DNA of 6,201 nucleotides from Actinomycetota bacterium (GTDB lineage: Bacteria > Actinomycetota > Thermoleophilia > Solirubrobacterales > Solirubrobacteraceae). Positions 1-6,201 of the stretch are shown in pieces; the first letter of the stretch is position 1, and the number at the start of each line of letters is the position of its first letter. The stretch spans positions 1 through 6,201 of the forward strand of contig JAHWJE010000112.1 of NCBI GenBank assembly GCA_019348575.1. The letters run 5' to 3'. The notes below the pieces were generated by a model. The model ran no database searches and was not told where the DNA came from. It worked only from the letters and a program-made list of their open reading frames with translations. The position numbers were made by a program, and so were the translations under genes.

Positions 1-293
1 CCGGACCAGACGAGTCACCTGACTGGCAGGCGATCCCGGCGCCGCAGACCGCGCGGCGCTGCGGCGATCTCGACACGCGCCGCCGGGTGCACGACGTGCG
101 CGCGATCGGGCGCGGCCTGCCTTGCCCGCGGGCACGTGCGCTCGCGCGGCGGTGGGCGCGCAACGAGCGACCCGCGCGGGTCGACCGCTACCGCGCCGCG
201 GTGAGGGACTTCGGCGGCCTGCGGCGCGTCGTGCTGACCCGCGGCGACGGCAAGTCCCGGCAGCTGGTCGCCTTCCTGCATCGGCCGCGCTAG
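1..293 (+). CDS. C-terminal part of an unrecognised, possibly secreted protein
   Basis: I do not recognise this protein with certainty. The frame is open from base 3 to a TAG at 291-293, giving 96 residues with no start inside the window that need be real; a GTG at 87 is possible but probably internal. From base 27 on, about 82 of 88 codons end in G or C, which is the coding signature of this genome, and the other strand loses that signature here. The C-terminal half contains [20 protein letters not shown], then a tail ending in LVAFLHRPR. The pattern of a Cys followed by an ARALARRW helix and a short beta-rich tail resembles C-terminal domains of small exported actinobacterial proteins; that comparison is from memory and weak. 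It converges on the B12 operon and ends exactly where the truncated chelatase gene loses its homology, so it may have been joined there by rearrangement or misassembly. Confidence 0.5.
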   Translation, partial: GPDESPDWQAIPAPQTARRCGDLDTRRRVHDVRAIGRGLPCPRARALARRWARNERPARVDRYRAAVRDFGGLRRVVLTRGDGKSRQLVAFLHRPR

Positions 294-300
294 GCGCGAG
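289..300. other. Junction where coding signal switches strand
   Basis: To the right, the minus-strand ChlI frame has 49 of 50 codons ending in G/C and continuous ChlI-like sequence ending at VRALA (codon CTC GCG, 300-295). To the left in the same frame only 10 of the next 20 codons end in G/C and no ChlI motif follows, while the plus-strand frame ending at the TAG of 291-293 has strong G/C third positions. The breakpoint lies in low-complexity GCGC-rich sequence, which could mediate either a real recombination or an assembly join. There is no inverted repeat, target duplication or IS end that I can see. Confidence 0.65.
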
Positions 301-444
301 CGCGCGCACCGCCGTCGACTTCGCGGTGCCGCGCTCGCCGCGCACGAGCACGCCGCCGACCTCCGGCGAGACCGCGTTCACGAGCAGCGCCTCGCGCAGC
401 TCCTCCTGGCCGACGATCGCCGAGAACGGATAGCCGGGGATCAT
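295..444 (-). pseudogene. chlI: Truncated ChlI-type AAA+ ATPase subunit of cobalt/magnesium chelatase (N-terminus only)
   Basis: Only the first 50 codons are recognisable. The ATG at 444 overlaps the cobN stop as ATGA and sits behind GGAGGAGG. Residues 5-14 read [10 protein letters not shown], the hallmark start of ChlI/BchI and of the actinobacterial ChlI-ChlD fusion called putative cobaltochelatase. Residues 31-43 hold [13 protein letters not shown], the Walker A loop with Lys42. In the family this AAA+ motor hydrolyses ATP to drive metal insertion by the large subunit (CobN here). After VRALA at residue 50 the family should continue with a PFxCDP loop, an ATEDRVVG segment and a Walker B DEVNLL; none appears in any minus-strand frame down to base 1, although 290 bases remain. 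The frame stays formally open to base 1, but its later codons look non-coding. A functional product is unlikely from this copy. It is either a genuine pseudogene or an assembly artefact that replaced the rest of the gene. Confidence 0.75.
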
Positions 445-3400
445 GCCTCCTCCAGCTCGCCCTCGAGCTCCAGGTAGCGCGCGCGGATCGCGCCGATCGT
501 CTCCTCGGCGGGCGCGTCCCACAGCCCGCGCTCGGCGGCCTCCATCAGCTTCTCGGCGATCGCGCGCGCCGCCCACGGGTTCGAGCGGCCCATGAAGGCG
601 CCGACGTCCTCGTCGAGCAGGTACTTGCGCGCGACGTCCTCGTACATCCAGTCCTCCGCGACCCCCGTCGTCGCGTCGTAGCCGAACAGGTAGTCGACGG
701 TGGCGGCGAGCTCGGCGGCGCCCTTGTAGCCGTGGCGGATCATCGACGCGATCCAGCGCGGGTTGGCGACGCGGGCGCGGAACACGCGCCGGGTCTCCTG
801 CGCGAGCGAGCGCGTGACGACCCGCGACGGGTCCGAGGAGTCGCCGAGCACCGCCGCCGGCTCGCGGCCGCTCAGCGCCTGGACGGTCGCGACCATCCCG
901 CCGTGGTACTGGTAGTAGTCGTCGGAGTCGAGGATGTCGTGCTCCTGGCTGTCGACGTTCTTGACGGCGACGTCGATCCGCGCGAAGCAGTCGCGCATCG
1001 CGCCGCGCGCCGAAGCGCCGTCGAGCCCGCGGCCGTAGGCGTAGCCGCCCCAGGCCTCGTAGACCTCGGCGATGTCGCCGCTGTCGCGCCAGTCGCGCGC
1101 ATCGAGCAGCTGCGCGAGCCCGGCGCCGTACGCGCCCGGCCGCGAGCCGAAGATGCGGGTGGTCGCCTGCCGCCAGGCGGGCTTCGCGTCGAGCTCGCCG
1201 GCCAGCGCCTCGGCGTCCTCGCGCGCGTGGGCGGCGACGAAGTTCATGTCGGCGGGCTCGTCGAGCGCGGCGACGAGCGCGACCGCGTCGTCGAGCAATG
1301 CCAGCAGGTGCGGGAAGGCGTCGCGGAAGAAGCCCGAGATGCGCACGGTGACGTCGATCCGCGGCCGGCCGAGCTCCTCGAGCGCGATGAGCTCGATCCC
1401 GGTCACGCGGCGCGACTCGCGCGCCCACACGGGGCGCACGCCGAGCAGCGCGAGGATCTCCGCCGCGTCGTCGCCCTGCGTGCGCATCGCCGACGTGCCC
1501 CAGGCGACGAGGCCGACCATCCGCGGCAGCTCGCCGTGGTCGCGCACGTGGCGGTCCAGCAGCGCCTGCGCGAGCCGCTGCCCCGTCTCCCAGGACAGCT
1601 GCGAGGGCAGCGCGCGGGGGTCGACGGAGTAGAAGTTGCGCCCGGTCGGCAGGACGTCGGCGCGGCCGCGCGTCGGGCTGCCGCTCGGGCCCGCCGGGAC
1701 GTGGCGGCCCTCGAGCGCAGCGAGCAGATTCGTCAACTCGTCGGTCGTCCGCGCGATCCGCGGGACGACGGTCTCGGCGCCGAAGCACAGGGCGCGCTCG
1801 AGCCCGGCGTCCGTGCGGCCGAGCACGTCGCGGCAGACGTCGGGCACGGCCGCCGCCGACCAGCGCCGCAGCGCGAGCGCGTCGAGCAGCGCCATCTGCG
1901 CGGCCTCGAGGCGGTCGATCACGTCGCCGTTGGACGCCGACGGCCCGCGGAAGCGCTCGACCAGGTCGCGGGGCACGGCGGCCGCGGGAGCACCGGGGTC
2001 GGCCACCATCGCGGGCTCGTCGAGCCCGAACGCCGCGCCGACGGCGCGCCGCAGGCCCGGCACGTCGTCGCCCGAGCCCAGCCGCCCGACCGCGCTGACC
2101 AGGCCGCGCAGCTGCTCGCCGGCGGGCGCCACGCCGAGCACGTGCAGCCCGTCCTTGACCTGGATGTCCTTGACCTCGCAGAGGTAGCCGTCGATGTGCT
2201 CGACGAGCCGGCCGAGGTCGTCGGGGCGCTCCTGCACGCCCAGGTCGGCCTGCAGGTTCGCGCGCTCGATCGCGTCCCAGATCTGCACCGCGAGGCCGGG
2301 CAGCTTGGGCGGGTCGAGGATCTCCAGGCGCGCGTACTCGTCGAGCAGCGCCTCGAGCTCGGCGAGCTCGTCGTAGGTCTCGGCGCGCATCATCGGCGGC
2401 ACGAGGTGGTCGACGATCACGGCGTGCGCGCGGCGCTTGGCCTGCACGCCCTCGCCGGGGTCGTTGACGACGAACGGGTAGACGAGCGGCATGTCGCCGA
2501 GCGCCGCGTCGGGCGCGCAGCCCGACGACAGCGCGAGCATCTTGCCCGGCAGCCACTCGAGCGTCCCGTGCTTGCCGAGGTGGACGATCGCGTCGGCGCG
2601 CCACGACGCCTCGAGCCAGCGGTAGACGGCGAGGTAGTGGTGCGTCGGCGGCAGCTCGGGGTCGTGGTAGATCCCGACCGGGTCGTCGCCGTAGCCGCGC
2701 GGCGGCTGGATCGCGATCAGCACGTTGCCGAGCTCGAGCGCCGCCACGACGTAATCTCCGCCGTCGACGAACTGGTCGCCCGGCGGCGGTCCCCAGCGCT
2801 CCTCGATCGCGCCGCGCAGCGACTGCGGCAGCGTCGCGTACCAGCGCTCGTACTCGGCGACCGGGAGGCGCAGCGTCGCATCGGCGAGCTGCTCGTCGGT
2901 GAGGAACTCCGGGTCGTGGCCGCCGCCGGCGATCAGCGCGTGCATAAGCTCGTCGCCGTGCGCGTAGGGCCGCTGCACGTCGTATCCGGCCTCGTGCAGC
3001 GCGTCGAGCAGCCCGACGGCGCTGGCCGGCGTGTCGAGCCCGACCGCCATCCCGACGCGCGCGTGCTTGGTCGGAAAGCTCGTCAGCAGCACGGCGACCT
3101 TCTTGCCGGCGTTGGGCGAAGCGCGCAGCCGCGCGTGGCGCACCGCCAGGCGGGCGACGCGCGCGCAGCGCTCGCGGTCGGCGACGTAGCGCGGGATCGC
3201 CGCGCCGACGACCGAGCCGCCCTCCCCGCGCTCCTTGAAGGACACGACCCCGCCGAGCAGGCGCCCGTCGAACTCCGGGATCGCGACCTGCGTCGCGGCA
3301 TCCAGCGGCGCCAGGCCGCTCGCGGACTCCTCCCACGCGGCACGCGACGACGTCGCGCAGACGGCCTGGATGACCGGCACGTCGAGCGCTTCGAGGGCGG

Positions 3401-4169
3401 CGGCGTCCCAGCGCTGCTCGCCGTCGCCGGGATGCGAGCCGCCGGTCGCGAGCATCGTGACGAGCAGCGCGTCGACACGGCCGTCGAGCAGCGCGAGCGC
3501 CGGGACGTTGCCGTCGCCGTCGCGGCGCAGCGTCGTCGACCACACCGCGAGCGCGTTCGCGCCCGCGGCCTCGATCTGCGCCGCCAGTTCGTCGACCCAT
3601 GCGGCGTTGCCGGTGATGCGGTGCGAGCGGTAGAAGCAGATCCCGATCGTCGGCCGGCCGCGCTCGTGGCGCGCGAGAGCCTGATCGAGCGCGACGTCGC
3701 CGAGCCCCGGCACGTACACACCGAGGTCGGGCACCTCGTGCGGCGGCTCGAAGCCGTGGCCCTCGAGCAGGAACGTGTCGGCGAGGAAGCGCAGCAGCTG
3801 CTCGACGTTGGCGACGTCGCCGTGGCGCAGGTACTCGCCGGCCTGGGCGACCGCGCCCGCCGGCGCCGAGGAGAGCGCCGTCATCTCCGCGTCGGGCTCG
3901 ATCTCGCCGCCGAGCGCGAGCAGCGGGATGCCGTCGCGCCGGCAGCGCGCGCGCAGCAGATCGAAGCCCTCCGGCCAGCCGCGCCGGCCGCCGAGGACGC
4001 GGCACAGGACGACCGCCGCGCCGTCGAGCAGCTCGTCGACGAACGCCGCCTGGTCGATCGCGCCGCCGGGGTTCGCGCAGCGCACCGCGGGGAAGTCGTC
4101 GCCGAGGCGCTCGACGGCGGCGGCGGTCGCGAGGATCTCGGTGTCAGCTGTCGTGACGAAGCGCAGCAA
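441..4169 (-). CDS. cobN: Cobaltochelatase large subunit CobN
   Basis: CobN is the large, tetrapyrrole-binding subunit of cobaltochelatase, a cytoplasmic enzyme that inserts Co2+ into hydrogenobyrinic acid a,c-diamide with ATP hydrolysis by its AAA+ partners. The product is 1242 residues, normal for the family. It shows the family motifs in order: FVTTADTE near the N-terminus (4-11), GICFYRSH (176-183), KKVAVLL with PTKHARVG and GLDTPAS (about 356-383), [14 protein letters not shown] (530-543), [12 protein letters not shown] (840-851) and the C-terminal signature [19 protein letters not shown] (1073-1091). I chose the TTG at 4169 because GGAGGT lies 8 bases upstream and the FVTTADTE motif starts three residues in. 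The frame is open further upstream to 4583, but that part is an out-of-frame reading of cobQ. No stop, frameshift or missing motif is seen. It overlaps cobQ by 26 bases and the next gene by ATGA. The truncated ATPase gene downstream suggests that the chelatase partner is ChlI/ChlD-like, not CobS/CobT. Confidence 0.97.
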   Translation of the reverse strand: MLRFVTTADTEILATAAAVERLGDDFPAVRCANPGGAIDQAAFVDELLDGAAVVLCRVLGGRRGWPEGFDLLRARCRRDGIPLLALGGEIEPDAEMTALSSAPAGAVAQAGEYLRHGDVANVEQLLRFLADTFLLEGHGFEPPHEVPDLGVYVPGLGDVALDQALARHERGRPTIGICFYRSHRITGNAAWVDELAAQIEAAGANALAVWSTTLRRDGDGNVPALALLDGRVDALLVTMLATGGSHPGDGEQRWDAAALEALDVPVIQAVCATSSRAAWEESASGLAPLDAATQVAIPEFDGRLLGGVVSFKERGEGGSVVGAAIPRYVADRERCARVARLAVRHARLRASPNAGKKVAVLLTSFPTKHARVGMAVGLDTPASAVGLLDALHEAGYDVQRPYAHGDELMHALIAGGGHDPEFLTDEQLADATLRLPVAEYERWYATLPQSLRGAIEERWGPPPGDQFVDGGDYVVAALELGNVLIAIQPPRGYGDDPVGIYHDPELPPTHHYLAVYRWLEASWRADAIVHLGKHGTLEWLPGKMLALSSGCAPDAALGDMPLVYPFVVNDPGEGVQAKRRAHAVIVDHLVPPMMRAETYDELAELEALLDEYARLEILDPPKLPGLAVQIWDAIERANLQADLGVQERPDDLGRLVEHIDGYLCEVKDIQVKDGLHVLGVAPAGEQLRGLVSAVGRLGSGDDVPGLRRAVGAAFGLDEPAMVADPGAPAAAVPRDLVERFRGPSASNGDVIDRLEAAQMALLDALALRRWSAAAVPDVCRDVLGRTDAGLERALCFGAETVVPRIARTTDELTNLLAALEGRHVPAGPSGSPTRGRADVLPTGRNFYSVDPRALPSQLSWETGQRLAQALLDRHVRDHGELPRMVGLVAWGTSAMRTQGDDAAEILALLGVRPVWARESRRVTGIELIALEELGRPRIDVTVRISGFFRDAFPHLLALLDDAVALVAALDEPADMNFVAAHAREDAEALAGELDAKPAWRQATTRIFGSRPGAYGAGLAQLLDARDWRDSGDIAEVYEAWGGYAYGRGLDGASARGAMRDCFARIDVAVKNVDSQEHDILDSDDYYQYHGGMVATVQALSGREPAAVLGDSSDPSRVVTRSLAQETRRVFRARVANPRWIASMIRHGYKGAAELAATVDYLFGYDATTGVAEDWMYEDVARKYLLDEDVGAFMGRSNPWAARAIAEKLMEAAERGLWDAPAEETIGAIRARYLELEGELEEA
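446..453 (-). promoter_or_regulatory. Shine-Dalgarno of the chlI-type gene
   Basis: On the minus strand GGAGGAGGC directly precedes the ATG at 444. The upstream GGAGG copy (453-449) leaves 4 bases to the start, a slightly short spacing. It lies inside the last codons of cobN (ELEEA), so translation of the downstream gene is probably coupled to termination of cobN at the shared ATGA. Confidence 0.6.
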
Positions 4170-5685
4170 CGGCGCGCACCTCCGGGTGGATCGTGGGCAG
4201 GTCGGTCGGCACGCCGGTCTCCAACAGCCGTAGGACGGCATCGGTGTCGAGGTGGCGCTCGACGAGGTCGCCGAGCGCATCCAGGCGGCGTTCGCGCAGC
4301 GCAGCGAACGTGTCGTCGCCGGCGACGAACGTCCGACCGCGGGCGCCGGCGACGGCACGCAGCAGCGCGCGGCGCAGGTCGTCGTCCTCCAGCGCGCCGT
4401 GCCAGGCCGTGCCGAGCGTCCAGCCGTCGCGGCAGCCGTCGGGCTCGCCGTCGTCGGCCACGAGCAGCGGCTCGCCGCCGTGGCGCGACAGCCGGCCGTG
4501 GCGGATCTCGTAGCCCGTCCGCGACCGCGCGCCGCCCAGCCACCCGCAGGCGCCCGCGCGCCGGCGCAACAGCTTGTCGGCATCGAAGACGGTGCTGACC
4601 GGCAGCAGGCCGAGGCCCTCGACGGCGCCCGCGCGCGACTCGACGCCGTCGTCGATCGACTCGCCGAGCATCTGCAGCCCGCCGCAGATGCCGAGCATCG
4701 GCGCGCCCGCCGCCGCCCGTTCGCGCAACGACCGGTCGAGGCCCGCCGCGCGCAGCCGGGCGAGATCCTCGACCGTCGCCTTCGTCCCCGGGACCACGAC
4801 GAGGTCGGCGCGCTCGACGTCGGCCGGCGAGCGCGTGAAGCGCACCCGCACCCCGGGCTCGGCGGCGAGCGCGTCGAGGTCGGTGAAGTTGCTCATCCAG
4901 CGCAGCCGCAGCACGACGACGTCGAGCGTGTCGGCGAGCGCGGGCGCCTCGGGCGCGCGCGCCTCGAGCGCGAGCGAGTCCTCGGCGTCCAGCCAGAGAT
5001 CCTCGACGAAGGGCAGGACGCCGAGCACCGGGCGGCCGCTGCGGGCGCGCAGGTCCTCGAGCCCCGGCGCGAGGATCGAGGGGTCACCGCGGAACTTGTT
5101 GATCACGTAGCCGGCGACGAGCGCCTGGTCGGCGGGCTCGAGCAGCGCGAGCGTGCCGAACAGCGACGCGAAGACGCCGCCGCGGTCGATGTCGCCGACG
5201 ACGAGCACCGGCAGCTCCGCCGCCCGCGCGAGCCCCATGTTGGCGAGGTCGCCGGCGCGCAGGTTGATCTCGGCGGGGCTGCCCGCGCCCTCGCAGATCA
5301 CCACGTCGTAGCGGGCGCGCAGGTCGGCGAGCGCGTCCTCGACGATCGGCCGCAGGCCGTCCTTCATCGCCTGGTAGGACTGCGCGTCGGCGTCGCCGTA
5401 CGGCCGGCCCATGACGATCACCTGGCCCCGGCGCTCGCCCGAGGGCTTGATCAGCACGGGGTTCATCGCCGCCTCGGGCTGCACGCCGGCGGCCGCCGCC
5501 TGCACGGCCTGCGCGCGGCCGATCTCCGCCCCGCCCGGGGTGACGACCGAGTTGAGCGCCATGTTCTGCGACTTGAACGGCGCGACCGAGACGCCGCGGC
5601 GTGCAAGCCAGCGGCACAGGGCGGCGGTCAGGATCGACTTGCCCGCGTCGGAGTGCGTCCCGCAGACGAGCAGCGCGCCGCTCAT
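4144..5685 (-). CDS. cobQ: Cobyric acid synthase CobQ (glutamine-hydrolysing)
   Basis: CobQ performs four ATP- and glutamine-dependent amidations (side chains b, d, e and g) that convert adenosylcobyrinic acid a,c-diamide to cobyric acid. The product is 513 residues, typical for the family. The N-terminal synthetase domain has a P-loop-like GTHSDAGKS (9-17, Lys16), APFKSQNMALNS (35-46), the substrate segment NPVLIKPSG (75-83), CEGAGSPAEINL (131-142) and VGDIDRGGVFASLFGTL (163-179). The C-terminal class I-like glutamine amidotransferase domain has LGICGGLQMLGE with the nucleophile Cys334, GYEIRHGR (391-398) and the catalytic His429 in GTAWHG (425-430), so both active sites look intact. The ATG at 5685 overlaps the cobD stop as ATGA and has GGAG 6 bases upstream; the protein begins directly with the conserved strand before the P-loop. 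The related a,c-diamide synthase CobB/CbiA is excluded by the APFKSQNM and NPVLIKP motifs. Confidence 0.97.
   Translation of the reverse strand: MSGALLVCGTHSDAGKSILTAALCRWLARRGVSVAPFKSQNMALNSVVTPGGAEIGRAQAVQAAAAGVQPEAAMNPVLIKPSGERRGQVIVMGRPYGDADAQSYQAMKDGLRPIVEDALADLRARYDVVICEGAGSPAEINLRAGDLANMGLARAAELPVLVVGDIDRGGVFASLFGTLALLEPADQALVAGYVINKFRGDPSILAPGLEDLRARSGRPVLGVLPFVEDLWLDAEDSLALEARAPEAPALADTLDVVVLRLRWMSNFTDLDALAAEPGVRVRFTRSPADVERADLVVVPGTKATVEDLARLRAAGLDRSLRERAAAGAPMLGICGGLQMLGESIDDGVESRAGAVEGLGLLPVSTVFDADKLLRRRAGACGWLGGARSRTGYEIRHGRLSRHGGEPLLVADDGEPDGCRDGWTLGTAWHGALEDDDLRRALLRAVAGARGRTFVAGDDTFAALRERRLDALGDLVERHLDTDAVLRLLETGVPTDLPTIHPEVRAVAALRHDS
4178..4183 (-). promoter_or_regulatory. 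Strong Shine-Dalgarno that decides the cobN TTG start
   Basis: The minus strand reads GGAGGT at 4183-4178, then 8 bases, then TTG at 4169-4167. There is no ATG or GTG in the cobN frame between this site and the conserved FVTTADTE motif; the V codon of that motif is GTC and cannot initiate. The site lies within the last codons of cobQ (PEV of [14 protein letters not shown]), so ribosomes finishing cobQ pass over the cobN start. Confidence 0.75.
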
Positions 5686-6201
5686 CGCATGCTCCGCGCG
5701 GCGACGCTCGCCGCCAGCGCAGCCGCGCCGACGCGGGCGGACAGCCCGATCGCGCGGCGGATGTCGCTCGCGACCGGCGCGCGGCCGTCACCGAGCGCGG
5801 GTCGCAGCTCGGCGCGCCCGTCGTAGCTCAGCGGACCGCCCAGGCGGATCCCGAGCGCGCCGGCGAACGCCGCCTCCATCCGGCCGGCGTTGGGGCTCGG
5901 ATGCGCGCCGCCGTCGCGGCGCAGCACGCGCCAGGTGCGCCACGGCGCCGAGCCGCACAGGACGGTCAGCCCTGCCCCGGCGCGCGCGGCGGGCCAGCCG
6001 AGCACGTCGTCGAGCCGAGCCGCCGCCCAGCCGAAGCGCTCGTAGCGCGGCGAGCGGTGCCCGACGATCGCGTCGAGCGTGTTGGCGGCGCGGTGGGCGG
6101 CGACGCCCGCCGGCCCTCCGACGGCCCCCCACAGCAGCGTCCCCACGACCGCGTCGGACGTGTTCTCGGCGACGGATTCGACGACGGCGCGAGCGATCGC
6201 G
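5682..6201 (-). CDS. cobD: Adenosylcobinamide-phosphate synthase CobD/CbiB, C-terminal part
   Basis: This is the enzyme called CobD in the aerobic-pathway nomenclature and CbiB in Salmonella. It is an integral membrane protein that joins cobyric acid to (R)-1-amino-2-propanol (or its phosphate), giving adenosylcobinamide (phosphate), the step after CobQ. The window holds the last 172 residues; the frame is open through the right edge, and since the family is about 300-330 residues, roughly the first 45% is missing. Visible family motifs are RAVVESVAENTSDAVV at the very start of the fragment, then NTLDAIVGHRSPRYERFGWAAARLDD, and further on HPSPNAGRMEAAFAGALGIRLGG followed by LGDGR. The region between RLDD and HPSPNAG is hydrophobic and probably membrane-associated. 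The GTG at 6146 is not the start, because the conserved ESVAENTSD block lies upstream of it in frame. It ends in an ATGA overlap with cobQ. The short tail after LGDGR is Ala-rich and normal for the family. Confidence 0.94.
   Translation of the reverse strand, partial: AIARAVVESVAENTSDAVVGTLLWGAVGGPAGVAAHRAANTLDAIVGHRSPRYERFGWAAARLDDVLGWPAARAGAGLTVLCGSAPWRTWRVLRRDGGAHPSPNAGRMEAAFAGALGIRLGGPLSYDGRAELRPALGDGRAPVASDIRRAIGLSARVGAAALAASVAARSMR
5692..5695 (-). promoter_or_regulatory. Ribosome binding site of cobQ
   Basis: GGAG lies 6 bases before the cobQ ATG on the minus strand, inside the last codons of cobD. An ATG at 5690-5688 between them belongs to the cobD frame (SMR end) and is not in frame with cobQ. 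Confidence 0.5.

Noticed and set aside
15..281. Minus-strand frame of 88 codons that might continue the chlI-type gene by frameshift
   Set aside because: Programmed or accidental frameshifts occur in chelatase genes, so I checked the other frames. This one has none of the ChlI motifs expected after Walker A, and it is antisense to the plus-strand frame that carries the coding bias.
122..433. Plus-strand frame of 103 codons spanning the junction
   Set aside because: It overlaps both the plus-strand gene end and the chlI start in other frames, is Arg/Ser/Ala-rich and has no motif; a shadow frame.
4170..4583. Possible 138-residue N-terminal extension of CobN
   Set aside because: The extra residues are an out-of-frame reading of cobQ with Cys/Arg/Ala-rich nonsense composition. 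The TTG at 4169 has a good Shine-Dalgarno and gives the family N-terminus.
732..4598. Very long plus-strand open frame of about 1288 codons opposite cobN
   Set aside because: It is antisense to a complete cobN with all family motifs. Its translation is Arg/Ala/Asp/Val-rich repetitive shadow sequence with no recognisable domain. Such long antisense frames are a by-product of extreme G/C third-position bias.
4252..5826. Long plus-strand open frame opposite cobQ and the end of cobD
   Set aside because: Antisense shadow of cobQ in the same way; low-complexity composition, no motifs, and it runs across the cobD/cobQ boundary.
1..6201. Cobalamin riboswitch, terminator hairpin, tRNA, CRISPR or insertion sequence
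   Set aside because: No intergenic space exists for a leader or terminator inside the operon, no regularly spaced direct repeats or terminal inverted repeats were seen, and no tRNA-like segment was recognised. A B12 riboswitch, if present, would lie upstream of the operon beyond the right edge.

Overview
The window is very GC-rich, with codon third positions almost all G or C. It carries part of a cobalamin (vitamin B12) biosynthesis operon on the minus strand. The base composition and the flavour of the protein motifs (for example PTKHARVG followed by GLDTPAS in CobN, and a ChlI-type chelatase ATPase instead of CobS/CobT) suggest a high-GC actinomycete. Thermoleophilia/Solirubrobacterales is my best guess, but it is an inference and not proven by the sequence.

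Layout, in the direction of transcription (right to left): cobD/cbiB, C-terminal 172 residues only (5682-6201, its start lies beyond the right edge); cobQ, complete (4144-5685); cobN, complete (441-4169, TTG start); then the first 50 codons of a ChlI-type chelatase ATPase (295-444). The genes are packed with no spacers. cobD/cobQ and cobN/chlI each share an ATGA stop-start overlap, and cobN starts 26 bases inside cobQ behind a strong Shine-Dalgarno. They are probably one translationally coupled transcript. No promoter, riboswitch or terminator is visible inside it, as expected for the middle of an operon.

Together these genes cover corrin-ring cobalt insertion (CobN, the large porphyrin-binding subunit, powered by a ChlI/ChlD-type AAA+ partner), glutamine-dependent amidation to cobyric acid (CobQ), and attachment of the aminopropanol arm (CobD/CbiB).

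The odd spot is the left end. The ChlI reading frame is convincing through its Walker A motif and then, at about base 289-300, abruptly stops looking like ChlI. Third-position G/C preference collapses in that frame. From the same point leftward the coding signal moves to the plus strand, where the C-terminus of an unrelated protein (1-293) ends at a TAG. This is either a real rearrangement that truncated the chelatase ATPase or an assembly chimera. Apart from that junction the window is an ordinary B12 operon. I found no previously undescribed system, RNA gene, CRISPR array, insertion sequence or repeat.
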